A DNA stretch of 64,000 bases from Fusobacterium sp. (lineage in GTDB: Bacteria > Fusobacteriota > Fusobacteriia > Fusobacteriales > Fusobacteriaceae), in the NCBI GenBank assembly GCA_019416865.1, contig DXWL01000005.1, positions 1 to 64,000 on the forward strand, given 5' to 3'. The translations under genes and the position numbers were made by a program. The stretch's first letter is position 1, and the number at the start of each line of letters is the position of its first letter. Below are positions 24,776-33,744 of this stretch, one piece after another. Below the pieces are notes generated by a model. That model worked only from the letters and a program-made list of their open reading frames with translations, was not told the origin of the DNA and did no database searches.

Positions 24776-27373
24776 ATGAAATTTACATATATAAATTATG
24801 GAGATAATATTTTAAGAAAACTAAAAGCTGATGAAAAAACTATTATAGTTTTCTGTGATTATTTTTTGAAAAACCATTATTTAAAAAACAGAGAAAAGAA
24901 TATTCTTATACCTGAAGGGAAATTTTTTACTCTTGATGAATTTCAGAAAAAGATATTTGTAACAGAAAAAATGGTTTTGACAGAGGCAAAAAGACCCCTT
25001 ACTCTTTACAGAGTACTTACAAAAGAGCAGAGAGAAATTTTAAATATAGAAAACTATTATGATATTATTGATTTTGCAGACTTGTTTTTTAAATATTACA
25101 GAGAACTTTCTCTTAATATGAAAGAAAGTGTAGAAGGACTTCAAGAGTGGCAAAAAGAATATATATCTAAATTTGATAGTTTGAAAAAAAGATATGATAT
25201 TTTTCTTGAAAAAAATGATTTTATCCCAAGTGATTGGATAGAGAATATTAATAATTATAACGAGGAGTTTTTAAAAGATTATAATAAAATAACTTTTGCA
25301 GATATTCCATATTTTACACCTTTAATGAAAGAAATATTAAAAAGATTAGATAAAATAATGGATATTGAAATTATTTTACAGCTGCCAAAAGAGGACTATA
25401 GTGAGGAAAGATTAGAGATAGAAAAAGTTTCTCTTATAAAAGATGAGATAAAATGCAGAGTATTTGAAAATTATGGAGAGATGTCAGAGATAATAAATCT
25501 TATATATCTTTTGAAAAAAGAGGAAAAAAATATAAAGGAGATATTCTCAGCTGTTCCAGATAAAAATAGATATTCTGAACTGTTTCCAAAATATTTTATT
25601 TCACAGAAATTAAAAGTTCTTGATGATACTAAACTTTATAAATTTATGAAAATGCAGAATACTCTTCTTCTTTCTTTAGAGCCTAAAAAAAGAAACAGTA
25701 TTCCTGCAGAAACTTTTGCAGAGGTTTTGGACTGTGAGATTTTTAAAGACATCTATAGTATAGACAAAACTCTTGAGAAAAAATTTAAAACAATATTTTT
25801 AGAAGAATATAAATATATTGATGAAAAACTTTTTAAAGAGATTGCTTTAGATGATATCTCTTCTGTTTTCAGCAGAATTTACAAAGATATATTGGAGATA
25901 AAAAAATACAGAACAGTTGATGAATTTGTAGAATATATAAAAAGAATTGGTTTTGAAAAATTCAGAGAGAAAGAATATCTTGATATTATAGAAAAATTTT
26001 ATCAAGCTGTGGATAATATAAAAACTAGTGAAAAACTTTGTGGAACAGGGGGATTCAGAGAGCTTTTTAAAGAAAATATAGGAATAGATCTTTATACCCT
26101 GCTTATAAAATATATGGAAGGAATAGAAATAAGAGAGGTTGCTAAAAAAGAGGAAGACATTTTAGGGATTGTTAAAAATATTTCAGATTCAAGAATAAAA
26201 ACAGGTGGAAAATCATATTTTACTGATACAGATTCTGTTTCTCTTCCGGGAAACCTTAAAGATAATATGATTTTTACAGAAAACCAAAGAGCAGCAAATG
26301 GATTTATCACTTTTGAAGAGAAAAAGCTTATTGCAAAATATAGATTTATACAGGGAATTTTTAATTGTGGAGAATCAGTAATATTTACAAAAAATATAGA
26401 AAATGAAGGGATTGGAAAATCTTTGTTTTTAGATGAGTTAATGATGAAATATAATATATCTTCAGAGGAAAATCCTCTTTCTAAAGATGAAATTTTTGAA
26501 ATTATAAAAAACAGTTTTGATAATTTTGAAAGTATTGAGATGTCAGATATGAATAAGGATGAATTGTATTTTACTCTAAAAAAAGAAAGAGATGATTTTT
26601 CTGATAACAAACTTTTTCTTGGAACTTATGATGTAATGAATCTGAAAGAGTGTGGATACAGATTTTTTCTTGAAAGAAATGGAGAAATTTTTCCTGATGA
26701 AAAAAATGATTATGGAACCTCAATGAGATTTTTAGGAATAATGGCTCATAGAATTTTTGACGAAGTGTCTAAAAGAGTATATTTTAATATAAAGAAACAC
26801 AGCAGTTATGATTTAAATGAAATGGAAGTAGATGAAATTATAGAGAAAATCTTGATTGAAAATAATATGAAAATCCCTGTATATATGGATCTTTATTTTA
26901 AAGAGGTATTGTTCCCCAAAATAAAGGCGAATCTTTTTAAGTTTTACAGAGAGATTGAGAGGGAACTTTCTGGTAAAAAAATAGATATCTTTTGGGGAGA
27001 AAAAAGTGATTCAGACAAAATACCATTTTTTCAGGGGGATATTGATATATTTATAAAAGGAAGAGCAGATCTTGTGGTTGAAACTGCTGATGGGGCAAAA
27101 TATATTATAGATTATAAAACTGGAGGAAAAAGAGCAGAACAGTTGGATATATATTCTATAATTATGTATGGAGATGAAAATATAGCTTTAAAAAGAATCT
27201 ATAATGTGATACAGGGAAATTATGAAAAAATAGATAAAACTTCTGTATCTAAAAGTGAATTGGAAGATTTTTTCAAAAAATTTACAGAGGAAGAATATTA
27301 TGAAAGAGCAGAGAAAAAAGGTGCTTGTCTAAACTGTCCTTATCTTGAAATTTGTAGAAGAGAGGTGATGTAG
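24776..27373 (+). CDS. addB: AddB-like PD-(D/E)XK nuclease with Fe-S cluster
   Basis: Predicted subunit of a RecBCD-type helicase-nuclease that processes double-strand ends for recombination. The 865-residue protein lacks a convincing Walker A, as expected for an inactive-helicase AddB subunit. Its C-terminal nuclease domain has the His of MAHRIFDEV, Asp779-x-Lys781 in IIDYKTGG, and four cysteines arranged like an AddB/Cas4 Fe-S clasp: Cys626 (KECGYRFFLE) and Cys851, 854, 860 (CLNCPYLEIC). The ATG at 24776 follows ATGGGGTG; an ATG four codons upstream overlaps that site. It is about 250-300 residues shorter than Bacillus AddB. Two bases separate it from addA. Confidence 0.78.
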   Translation: MKFTYINYGDNILRKLKADEKTIIVFCDYFLKNHYLKNREKNILIPEGKFFTLDEFQKKIFVTEKMVLTEAKRPLTLYRVLTKEQREILNIENYYDIIDFADLFFKYYRELSLNMKESVEGLQEWQKEYISKFDSLKKRYDIFLEKNDFIPSDWIENINNYNEEFLKDYNKITFADIPYFTPLMKEILKRLDKIMDIEIILQLPKEDYSEERLEIEKVSLIKDEIKCRVFENYGEMSEIINLIYLLKKEEKNIKEIFSAVPDKNRYSELFPKYFISQKLKVLDDTKLYKFMKMQNTLLLSLEPKKRNSIPAETFAEVLDCEIFKDIYSIDKTLEKKFKTIFLEEYKYIDEKLFKEIALDDISSVFSRIYKDILEIKKYRTVDEFVEYIKRIGFEKFREKEYLDIIEKFYQAVDNIKTSEKLCGTGGFRELFKENIGIDLYTLLIKYMEGIEIREVAKKEEDILGIVKNISDSRIKTGGKSYFTDTDSVSLPGNLKDNMIFTENQRAANGFITFEEKKLIAKYRFIQGIFNCGESVIFTKNIENEGIGKSLFLDELMMKYNISSEENPLSKDEIFEIIKNSFDNFESIEMSDMNKDELYFTLKKERDDFSDNKLFLGTYDVMNLKECGYRFFLERNGEIFPDEKNDYGTSMRFLGIMAHRIFDEVSKRVYFNIKKHSSYDLNEMEVDEIIEKILIENNMKIPVYMDLYFKEVLFPKIKANLFKFYREIERELSGKKIDIFWGEKSDSDKIPFFQGDIDIFIKGRADLVVETADGAKYIIDYKTGGKRAEQLDIYSIIMYGDENIALKRIYNVIQGNYEKIDKTSVSKSELEDFFKKFTEEEYYERAEKKGACLNCPYLEICRREVM

Positions 27374-27375
27374 AG

Positions 27376-30300
27376 ATGGAAAGAAAAATTTTAAAAGCCA
27401 GTGCAGGAACAGGAAAAACTTACAGACTGGCACTTGAATATACTGCAGCACTTCTTAAAGGTGAAAAGATAAGAGATATTGTTATTATGACATTTACCAA
27501 AAAAGCAGCAGCAGAGATAAAAGATAGAATTATAGATTTTATGAAAGAACTTTCACAAGGAAAGGAAGAGATAGCAGAAAATATACAAAATCTTTATCCT
27601 GAAAAATTTCCAAGTAAAAATGAGATTATAAAAAAATCTGAAAAAATATACAAAGAGATTACTTTAAACAGGGATACTCTTAAAATTTTTACAATAGATG
27701 GACTTAAAAATCTTATTTTTAAAACAGCAATAGCTCCTATGCTTAATATAAATTCTTACGATATAATTGATGACAGCGGAAATGAGGAATATTTAAAAAA
27801 ATGTTTTGAGAGAATATTCAGAAATAAAAAAGATTTTGATATTTTAAAAAATTTCTTGGAAGCTAATGTTGAAAGAAGTGCAGATAAATATGTTGAAATT
27901 ATAAAAAATATCGTTGATGAAAGATGGAAATCCCTTCTTATAAAAGAGGCTTATGGAAAAAATCTTGAAAGAAAAAATTATGAGATAAAGGGAATTTTAA
28001 ACCATTTGGACAGATCTCTTGAAATATTGCAGGATATTTGTGATAAAAAAGGAAAAGCTGGAGAAAATATAAAAAATTTTATAAAGAAAGATTATTATTC
28101 CTATTTAGATAAAACAACTCAAGAGGAAAAGGAAAAATTTATCTATGATAACTGGAGTATGATTTTTGATAAGGAGATAAAAAACGGCTCAAAAACAAAA
28201 ACTACAAAGGCTCTTGATCTTACAGAGGAAAATGAAGAATTGGCGGAAATTTACGAGGAGCTTCTGAAGGAACTGGCAGGAAGAATTTATAATGATACAC
28301 TTATTCCTTATGAGAAAGAGATATTTTCATTTTTAGAGAGAATATATAATGTTTATGATGAGATAAAATTCAGGGAGAGAAAATTTACTCACAATGATAT
28401 TACAAATTATACTCTTGAATATATAAATGATGAGAGATTAAATCTTACTGATGAAAAAGGTATCACCGATTATATGAGAGAGATACTTGAAAGCAGAGTT
28501 ACCACAATATTTATTGATGAATTTCAAGATACCAGCGTTGTTCAGTGGAAAATTTTTATGAGTATGGTAAAAAGTGCTGATAAGGTAATCTGTGTTGGTG
28601 ATGAAAAACAAAGTATCTATGGTTGGCGTGGAGGAGATAAAAAACTTTTTGTAAATCTTGCAGGAATTACAGAGGGAAAAGAGGAGTATTTAGATACTTC
28701 ATATAGAAGCTGTAAAAATATTGTGGAATTTACAAATGAATTTTTTGAAAAATATTCTCAATGTGCCAAGGGAGAAAATATTCACTGGGATTTTGAAAAA
28801 GTAAAAAGCAGTAAGAAAGAGGATAAAGGTTATATTGAGATAACAGATAATAGTGATGATGAAGAGGCTGTTTTTCAGAAAACAGCAGAAATTATAAAAG
28901 GAAAATTTGGAGGAAATTATAGAGGAATTGGAATTCTTGCAAGAAATAATTCAACTCTTGATAAAATGGCAGAAACTCTTTCTGAAAATAAAATTCCATA
29001 TTTTCTTGAAACAAATTTGGATATTTTTTCTCACAGAACAGCAGTTCCAGTAGTAAAATTTTTGAAATATCTTGTGTCTGACAATATTTTTTATCTGGCA
29101 GAATTTTTAAGAGATGATATTATTTTAATAGATGATAAAAGTCTAAAAGAGCTTTTAATATACAGAGATGATTTTGAAAAATTTGAATTTTCAAATAAAA
29201 ATTTAAATAAAATTTTAAAAAATATAAAAAATATCAAAATAGAATTTGAAAATGGAAAATTAAAACTTTCGGGACTTATAGAGGAAATAATAAAAAGATT
29301 TGGAATAGTTAAAAAATATAGTGGAGAGAGTGATATCCAAAATATCTATAATTTTATAGATAGTGTAAAAAAATTTGATGATATAAGAGAATTTTTGAAA
29401 GAGATAGAGGAAAACAGATCTTCCTCAGAATATATGCAAAGTTCAATAGAGATGAAGAATGCAGTTATTCTTATGAGTATTCATAAATCAAAAGGACTGG
29501 AGTTTGATACAGTTTTTTATATTCATAAAGAAAATTCCTCAAGAGCAGAAACAGGTGTACAGTTTAACATCTGTATGAGTGAAGATTATAAAACAGTAAA
29601 AGATTATATGATAGTCAACAGTTCATTTGAAAAAATTCTGAAATATCTTGAAAATAGTTATGATTATGCTGAGGATAAAAAGAAAAGAAGAGAGGAAGAA
29701 GAGATAAATAATCTCTATGTTGCACTTACTCGTCCAAAAAATAATCTTTTTATAATGCTGAATAAAATGAAAAAAGAAAAATCTTTTATGAGAGATATTA
29801 TTTTTGAAAATTATCTTTCGGAAGCAGAAAAAACATGGAGCGTTGGAGAAATAGTTTTTTCAGAAAAAATTGATGATACAGTTTCAGAAAAGAGTTCAGA
29901 TAAAATAAAAGATTTTGTTCTTGATTTTTCAGAGGCTGTTTATAATGAGGAAGGGATAGAAGAAAATATTAAAAATCTTCAGGAAGAAGAAAGAAAATAT
30001 AGTTCTGAAAGGGAGGAGAAAAGAGAAGCCGGAACAGTTGTTCACTTCTTTTTAGAAAATTTAATCCACAATAATTTTGAAGAGAGAGAAAAAGCCTTTA
30101 AAATGACAGTTTCAAAATATGGAGCTTCTTTTGAAAAAGAAAATCTTGAAAGAATCTTAAAAGGCAGAGGAATAGAGAAATTTTTGGAGGATAATAAAAT
30201 TATTTTTTCAGAAAAATGGGATATTATATATCCTGAATATTCTATTTACTCAGAAAAAGAAAATAAACTTTTTCGTTTGGATAGGGTTATGATACAAAAA

Positions 30301-30468
30301 GCTTCAGAAAAACAAAAAGGAAAAATTTTAGTTGTGGATTATAAAACAGGGGGATTTGAAGAAAGTCAGCTTGAAAATTATAAATCTCTTATTGAGCAGG
30401 AACTGAAGAGAATAAATCAGCTTGAAAACTACGATATAGAGGGCGAGTATCTTCAGATTGAAATTTAA
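27376..30468 (+). CDS. addA: AddA/RecB-like UvrD-type helicase-nuclease
   Basis: Motor and nuclease subunit paired with the preceding gene. The 1030-residue protein starts with Walker A ASAGTGKT at 8-15. Superfamily 1A motifs follow: VIMTFTKKAAAEIKDR (Ia), FIDEFQDTSVVQW (II), CVGDEKQSIYGWRGGD (III), TSYRSCKNI (IV), LMSIHKSKGLEFDTVF (V) and NNLYVALTRPKN (VI). The C-terminus carries a RecB-type nuclease with GTVVHFFLENL, DYKTGG from residue 988 and the QLENY motif. It is shorter than typical AddA (about 1200). Stops just inside a large palindromic repeat. Confidence 0.85.
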   Translation: MERKILKASAGTGKTYRLALEYTAALLKGEKIRDIVIMTFTKKAAAEIKDRIIDFMKELSQGKEEIAENIQNLYPEKFPSKNEIIKKSEKIYKEITLNRDTLKIFTIDGLKNLIFKTAIAPMLNINSYDIIDDSGNEEYLKKCFERIFRNKKDFDILKNFLEANVERSADKYVEIIKNIVDERWKSLLIKEAYGKNLERKNYEIKGILNHLDRSLEILQDICDKKGKAGENIKNFIKKDYYSYLDKTTQEEKEKFIYDNWSMIFDKEIKNGSKTKTTKALDLTEENEELAEIYEELLKELAGRIYNDTLIPYEKEIFSFLERIYNVYDEIKFRERKFTHNDITNYTLEYINDERLNLTDEKGITDYMREILESRVTTIFIDEFQDTSVVQWKIFMSMVKSADKVICVGDEKQSIYGWRGGDKKLFVNLAGITEGKEEYLDTSYRSCKNIVEFTNEFFEKYSQCAKGENIHWDFEKVKSSKKEDKGYIEITDNSDDEEAVFQKTAEIIKGKFGGNYRGIGILARNNSTLDKMAETLSENKIPYFLETNLDIFSHRTAVPVVKFLKYLVSDNIFYLAEFLRDDIILIDDKSLKELLIYRDDFEKFEFSNKNLNKILKNIKNIKIEFENGKLKLSGLIEEIIKRFGIVKKYSGESDIQNIYNFIDSVKKFDDIREFLKEIEENRSSSEYMQSSIEMKNAVILMSIHKSKGLEFDTVFYIHKENSSRAETGVQFNICMSEDYKTVKDYMIVNSSFEKILKYLENSYDYAEDKKKRREEEEINNLYVALTRPKNNLFIMLNKMKKEKSFMRDIIFENYLSEAEKTWSVGEIVFSEKIDDTVSEKSSDKIKDFVLDFSEAVYNEEGIEENIKNLQEEERKYSSEREEKREAGTVVHFFLENLIHNNFEEREKAFKMTVSKYGASFEKENLERILKGRGIEKFLEDNKIIFSEKWDIIYPEYSIYSEKENKLFRLDRVMIQKASEKQKGKILVVDYKTGGFEESQLENYKSLIEQELKRINQLENYDIEGEYLQIEI

Positions 30469-30673
30469 AAGAGGGGCTGTTGCATTTCTAAAATTGTAAA
30501 AATAAAATTCTCGATATTAAAAATTGTTTCGTAATTTATGCAGCGAAACAGAATACTGAAAATTCGATGTTTGAACGAAGTGAGTTTCGAATTTTCTTTC
30601 TGTAAGCAATATAAATAGAAACTATTTTTTCTTAGAGAATTTTATCTTTTACAAATTTGCAACAGCCCCTTTT
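30467..30673. repeat. Large palindromic intergenic element (MITE/REP-like), full copy
   Basis: The whole gap between the convergent addA and nitroreductase genes is a near-perfect inverted repeat. Ends are GGGGCTGTTGCA at 30473-30484 and its exact complement at 30658-30669, flanked by A- and T-rich bases. Inner arms match through AAAATTCTC/GAGAATTTT, and a central GAAAATTCGA/TCGAATTTTC hairpin crowns it. It should terminate transcription from both sides. A related shorter copy lies at 24636-24723. No coding capacity. Confidence 0.75.
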
Positions 30674-30683
30674 GTATATAAAA

Positions 30684-31250
30684 TTAGAATATCAATTCAT
30701 TAAGAGGAAGTTTAGGTACATACTGGTGTCTTTTTTCTTCATCTCTGTAATATTTTGTATCTCCATTTATAGCATCAACAACAGTTGCAATTTCATCAGG
30801 TTCTCCTAATCCAATAAGAATTTCGCAGTCATAATTTTGAGGAATATTCAAAATATTATGAACAGAAATTTTATCAAAGCTTCCAAGTATACATCCTCCA
30901 TACCCCATATCAACAGCAGTAAGAAGAATACTTTGACTGGCAACTCCCATATCAAAATACAGAAGAGATTTATTCACAGGGATATCGTTTGGAATACATA
31001 AAACTATGTATGCAGCAGGTGCTTCTTCTTTTTTAGGATTCCAAGGGATGCTTCCTGCCCATTTTGTAAGTGGAAATATTTTATCACATAAATCTTTTGA
31101 ATCAACAAGGGCAAATCTTACAGATTGACTGTTACGAGCACTGGCAGATACTCTGGCATTTTCAATCATTTTTAAAAGGTCATTTTTTGTTAATGTTTTG
31201 TCAGTAAATGTTCTGTAAGATCTGTTTTTCAAAAAAATATTTTTTTCCAT
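30684..31250 (-). CDS. Nitroreductase-family FMN oxidoreductase
   Basis: The 188-residue protein is a compact FMN-dependent NAD(P)H oxidoreductase-like member. The N-terminal RSYRTF(T) motif contacts FMN phosphate. SASARNSQSVRFALV corresponds to the conserved AP(S)(A)xNxQPW(R) segment, and FDMGVASQSILLTAVDMGYGGCILGSF to the DxG...GxG helix. IGLGEPDE and a basic C-terminus complete the fold. The natural substrate is unknown. A strong AGGAGG lies on the minus strand ahead of the ATG. It is the only gene on this strand between 5.8 kb and the end. Confidence 0.87.
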   Translation of the reverse strand: MEKNIFLKNRSYRTFTDKTLTKNDLLKMIENARVSASARNSQSVRFALVDSKDLCDKIFPLTKWAGSIPWNPKKEEAPAAYIVLCIPNDIPVNKSLLYFDMGVASQSILLTAVDMGYGGCILGSFDKISVHNILNIPQNYDCEILIGLGEPDEIATVVDAINGDTKYYRDEEKRHQYVPKLPLNELIF

Positions 31251-31357
31251 TTAATAAAAACCTCCTTGCAAATTTAAAAAATAAAAGTAAGTTAAGAATA
31301 TCAAATGTTACCCTTTTAAAATTCTACCATGTTTATAGAAAAAAAGTAAGGAATATT

Positions 31358-31386
31358 TTGTAGTTTTAATTAAAATAAATTATACT
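31358..31386 (+). promoter_or_regulatory. Promoter of the ylmH-like gene
   Basis: TTGTAG, a 17-base spacer, and TATACT, 35 bases before the start codon. Confidence 0.55.
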
Positions 31387-31421
31387 TTAAATGAGAATAA
31401 ATTAAAACAGACAGGAGAAAA

Positions 31422-32195
31422 ATGGACAAGAAAGCATTTTTAAAATTATTTAAAGAAAATGATGAATATATGATGAGCAGTCTTTGGGAGGATATGGAGC
31501 TTGTGTGTGATATAGAAGTTCCTGTATTCACCAAAGAATTTTATCCTCCAAATGTATGGAGTGTTCTTGAAAAAACAAATATAAATGGTTTAAAATTTAC
31601 ATGTAAGGGGCTTAACAGTGAGGCGGAAAAAAGAATAATAATGATATCTCCAAAAGATTATGATACAGAGTATATGGAGTTTCCGCTTATTTATTTTAAA
31701 ATTGATGGAGAAAACAGATTTCGTGAACTTCTTCATAAAGATTTTTTGGGAACAATAATGAGCCTTGGAATAAAAAGAGAGGTTATGGGGGATCTTATAG
31801 TAAAAAACAGTATATGTTTTGGAGTGATATCAGAGGAAAAATATGATATAATAAATAATAATATAGAAAAAATAGGAACAGTTCCAATAAAGATTGAAAA
31901 AGTGTCAGAGGAAGATATTCCAGACAGCAGTTTTAAAGAGGAGATTTTTTTGGTAAGTTCCTTAAGGCTTGACAGCCTTGTGTCTTCTGTTTGTGGAATC
32001 TCAAGACAAAAGGCTGTAGATGAGATTGATAAGGGTAATGTAATGTTTAATTATAATGTAAACAGAGATAAAAGCACAGAAATAAGAGAGGGGGATACTC
32101 TTACAATAAAAAAAGTAGGAAAATTCAGATTTGAAAAAATTGCAGGAGAGAGCAGGAAAAATAAAATCAGAATAAAAGTAAAAAGGTTCATATAG
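31422..32195 (+). CDS. ylmH: YlmH-like S4-domain RNA-binding protein
   Basis: The 257-residue protein matches the YlmH family: an N-terminal domain with LGTIMSLGIKREVMGDLIV (conserved in YlmH), then an S4 domain at about 180-245 (LDSLVSSVCGISRQKAVDEIDKGNVMFN...IREGDTLTI) and a basic end (RIKVKRFI). In Gram-positive bacteria YlmH lies in the division cluster and has been linked to ribosome quality control, binding RNA near stalled 50S subunits. Here it stands with an unrelated AsmA-like gene 24 bases downstream. Confidence 0.82.
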   Translation: MDKKAFLKLFKENDEYMMSSLWEDMELVCDIEVPVFTKEFYPPNVWSVLEKTNINGLKFTCKGLNSEAEKRIIMISPKDYDTEYMEFPLIYFKIDGENRFRELLHKDFLGTIMSLGIKREVMGDLIVKNSICFGVISEEKYDIINNNIEKIGTVPIKIEKVSEEDIPDSSFKEEIFLVSSLRLDSLVSSVCGISRQKAVDEIDKGNVMFNYNVNRDKSTEIREGDTLTIKKVGKFRFEKIAGESRKNKIRIKVKRFI

Positions 32196-32219
32196 AAGGA
32201 TAACAAGGAGGAATAACAG

Positions 32220-33515
32220 ATGAAAAAATTATTACAGGGAATTATAGTCTTTCTTATGGTTTTAGTGGTTGGATTTTTTGGTCTTAAAGATACAATTATA
32301 AAAAGAGTGCTTGAAAAAGAGCTGACAAATTCATTGGGAACAAATGTCCGTATTTATGGGGTGGATTATTCTGTTTTTAAAGAGCTTCTTGAGCTTAAAG
32401 GAGTGGGAATAGAGAGCAGAGAAAATGATGCTTATGATATTGTGAATATTGGAAAAATTACTACAAAATTAAATTACAAAGAACTGTTTAATAAAAAAGT
32501 AAGGCTTGATAGTGTGGATATTGAAAATATAAAATTGAATGCTGAGACAGACAGAAAAAATACTAAACAGCCTCTTTTAAATGCAAGACAAGAAGTAATA
32601 AATGATAAGAAAAATCTTTCTGATGAGGAGATAAAAAAACTTGCATCAGTTATTGTGAACAATTATGAAATTTTAATGAAGGTATCTGAAAATGATATTG
32701 AAAGATTTAATAGAGCAAGGGGGGTATTCCTTGCAGCAACAGCTCCTGTAATAGATCAGTATGTTGATCATAAAATAGAAAGGACAGTACAGGGATATAT
32801 TTTAGAAATAATAAGCAAATACAGAGCAGTGAGCAACAATGTTCAGATTGCTCTAAGAGAAGCTTCTGATATGGAGTGGAGTATTGAAATAGGAAATGTA
32901 AATATTGTTACAGAACTTTTCGGCAGACAGTTTAAAGGTGCAATAAGTGAATTTTCAACTGATAAAACCAAGATGAATAAAATGGTAAACTTTACTTTAG
33001 ATAGTTTGAGCGGTGGAGAAACAGGAAAAATTTCAGGACAAATAAATCCATATATGATGCAGGGAGTAATTTCTACTATAATTAATAACGCAGATATAAC
33101 AGAAGTAAAAGAAGTGGCTGATTATGCAAAGGGTATGGCATATTTAAATCAAAAAATACTTCTTGAAGGAGATAAAATATCTATAAATGGTAAGGCTGAA
33201 ATAAAAAATATCGTTCTTAACAAAGAAAATATAGCTGAAAAATTTTTAAACGATAAAACTGCTGTTGATAAAATTACAGGAAATGTATCAGACAGAATAG
33301 GGGATATGGAAGTAGCCTACAAATATAATCCTAATACAAGAAAAATTTCAATAGACAGTAATATTGCAGAAGAGATAAGTTATTATATGGGTGCTGATAT
33401 GCCTCAATTAAAACAGCTTGAAAGACAATTTAAAGAAAAATACGGAGATGATATTAAAAAAGGAAAAGAGGAATTGAAAACAAAATTAGAGGGATTTTTC
33501 AATTCTTTTAAATAA
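32220..33515 (+). CDS. AsmA/DUF748-like inner-membrane-anchored protein
   Basis: The 431-residue protein has one N-terminal membrane helix (about residues 4-22) and a long periplasmic part. The opening layout (LEKELTNSLGTNVRIYGVDYSVFKELLELKGVGI...KITTKLNYKELFNKKVRLDSVDIENIKLN) is that of AsmA-like/VPS13-type bridge-fold proteins, which help move phospholipid between membranes. Family membership is judged from that pattern only. A middle helical region (residues 120-220) and a charged C-terminus are less characteristic. Follows ylmH in one operon and precedes the SRP RNA. Confidence 0.5.
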   Translation: MKKLLQGIIVFLMVLVVGFFGLKDTIIKRVLEKELTNSLGTNVRIYGVDYSVFKELLELKGVGIESRENDAYDIVNIGKITTKLNYKELFNKKVRLDSVDIENIKLNAETDRKNTKQPLLNARQEVINDKKNLSDEEIKKLASVIVNNYEILMKVSENDIERFNRARGVFLAATAPVIDQYVDHKIERTVQGYILEIISKYRAVSNNVQIALREASDMEWSIEIGNVNIVTELFGRQFKGAISEFSTDKTKMNKMVNFTLDSLSGGETGKISGQINPYMMQGVISTIINNADITEVKEVADYAKGMAYLNQKILLEGDKISINGKAEIKNIVLNKENIAEKFLNDKTAVDKITGNVSDRIGDMEVAYKYNPNTRKISIDSNIAEEISYYMGADMPQLKQLERQFKEKYGDDIKKGKEELKTKLEGFFNSFK

Positions 33516-33526
33516 GAAAAATATAA

Positions 33527-33555
33527 TTGACTATAAAAAATAGATATGATATAAT
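33527..33555 (+). promoter_or_regulatory. Sigma-70 promoter of the SRP RNA gene
   Basis: TTGACT, a 17-base spacer and TATAAT; the predicted start falls at the base of the terminal helix of the RNA. Confidence 0.8.
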
Positions 33556-33559
33556 TTTT

Positions 33560-33681
33560 AAGGCTGTAACAGGCAGTGGAGGCTTATGGCGTAATTATAT
33601 CGAACCGTGTCAGATTCGGAAGGAAGCAGCACTAAGGTATCAATTACGGGTGTAGGTTCAAAGCTGTGCTGTGCAGCTTTA
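33560..33681 (+). ncRNA. ffs: Signal recognition particle RNA (small bacterial type)
   Basis: The RNA scaffolds Ffh for cotranslational targeting to the inner membrane. The invariant helix 8 core is present: GTGTCAG, the GGAA tetraloop in TCGGAAGGAAGCAGCAC, and the internal-loop bases. Moving outward, CGTAATT pairs with AATTACG, and the ends AAGGCTG and CAGCTTT close the hairpin, giving about 120 bases. No Alu domain of the Bacillus type is seen. It has its own promoter and terminator. Exact ends are inferred from pairing. Confidence 0.9.
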
Positions 33682-33694
33682 AAAGTAAAACTGC

Positions 33695-33721
33695 AGGAGA
33701 AGGAAATCTTCTCCTTTTTTT
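33695..33721 (+). terminator. Intrinsic terminator of the SRP RNA gene
   Basis: AGGAGAAG and CTTCTCCT enclose GAAAT, then a run of T residues. Confidence 0.88.
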
Positions 33722-33744
33722 TATAAGACGGGGTGAATGAAAAG

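Noticed and set aside
26092..26610. A 172-codon minus-strand frame inside the addB-like gene
   Set aside because: Ser/Ile/Phe-rich shadow of a well-supported gene, with no ribosome-binding site.
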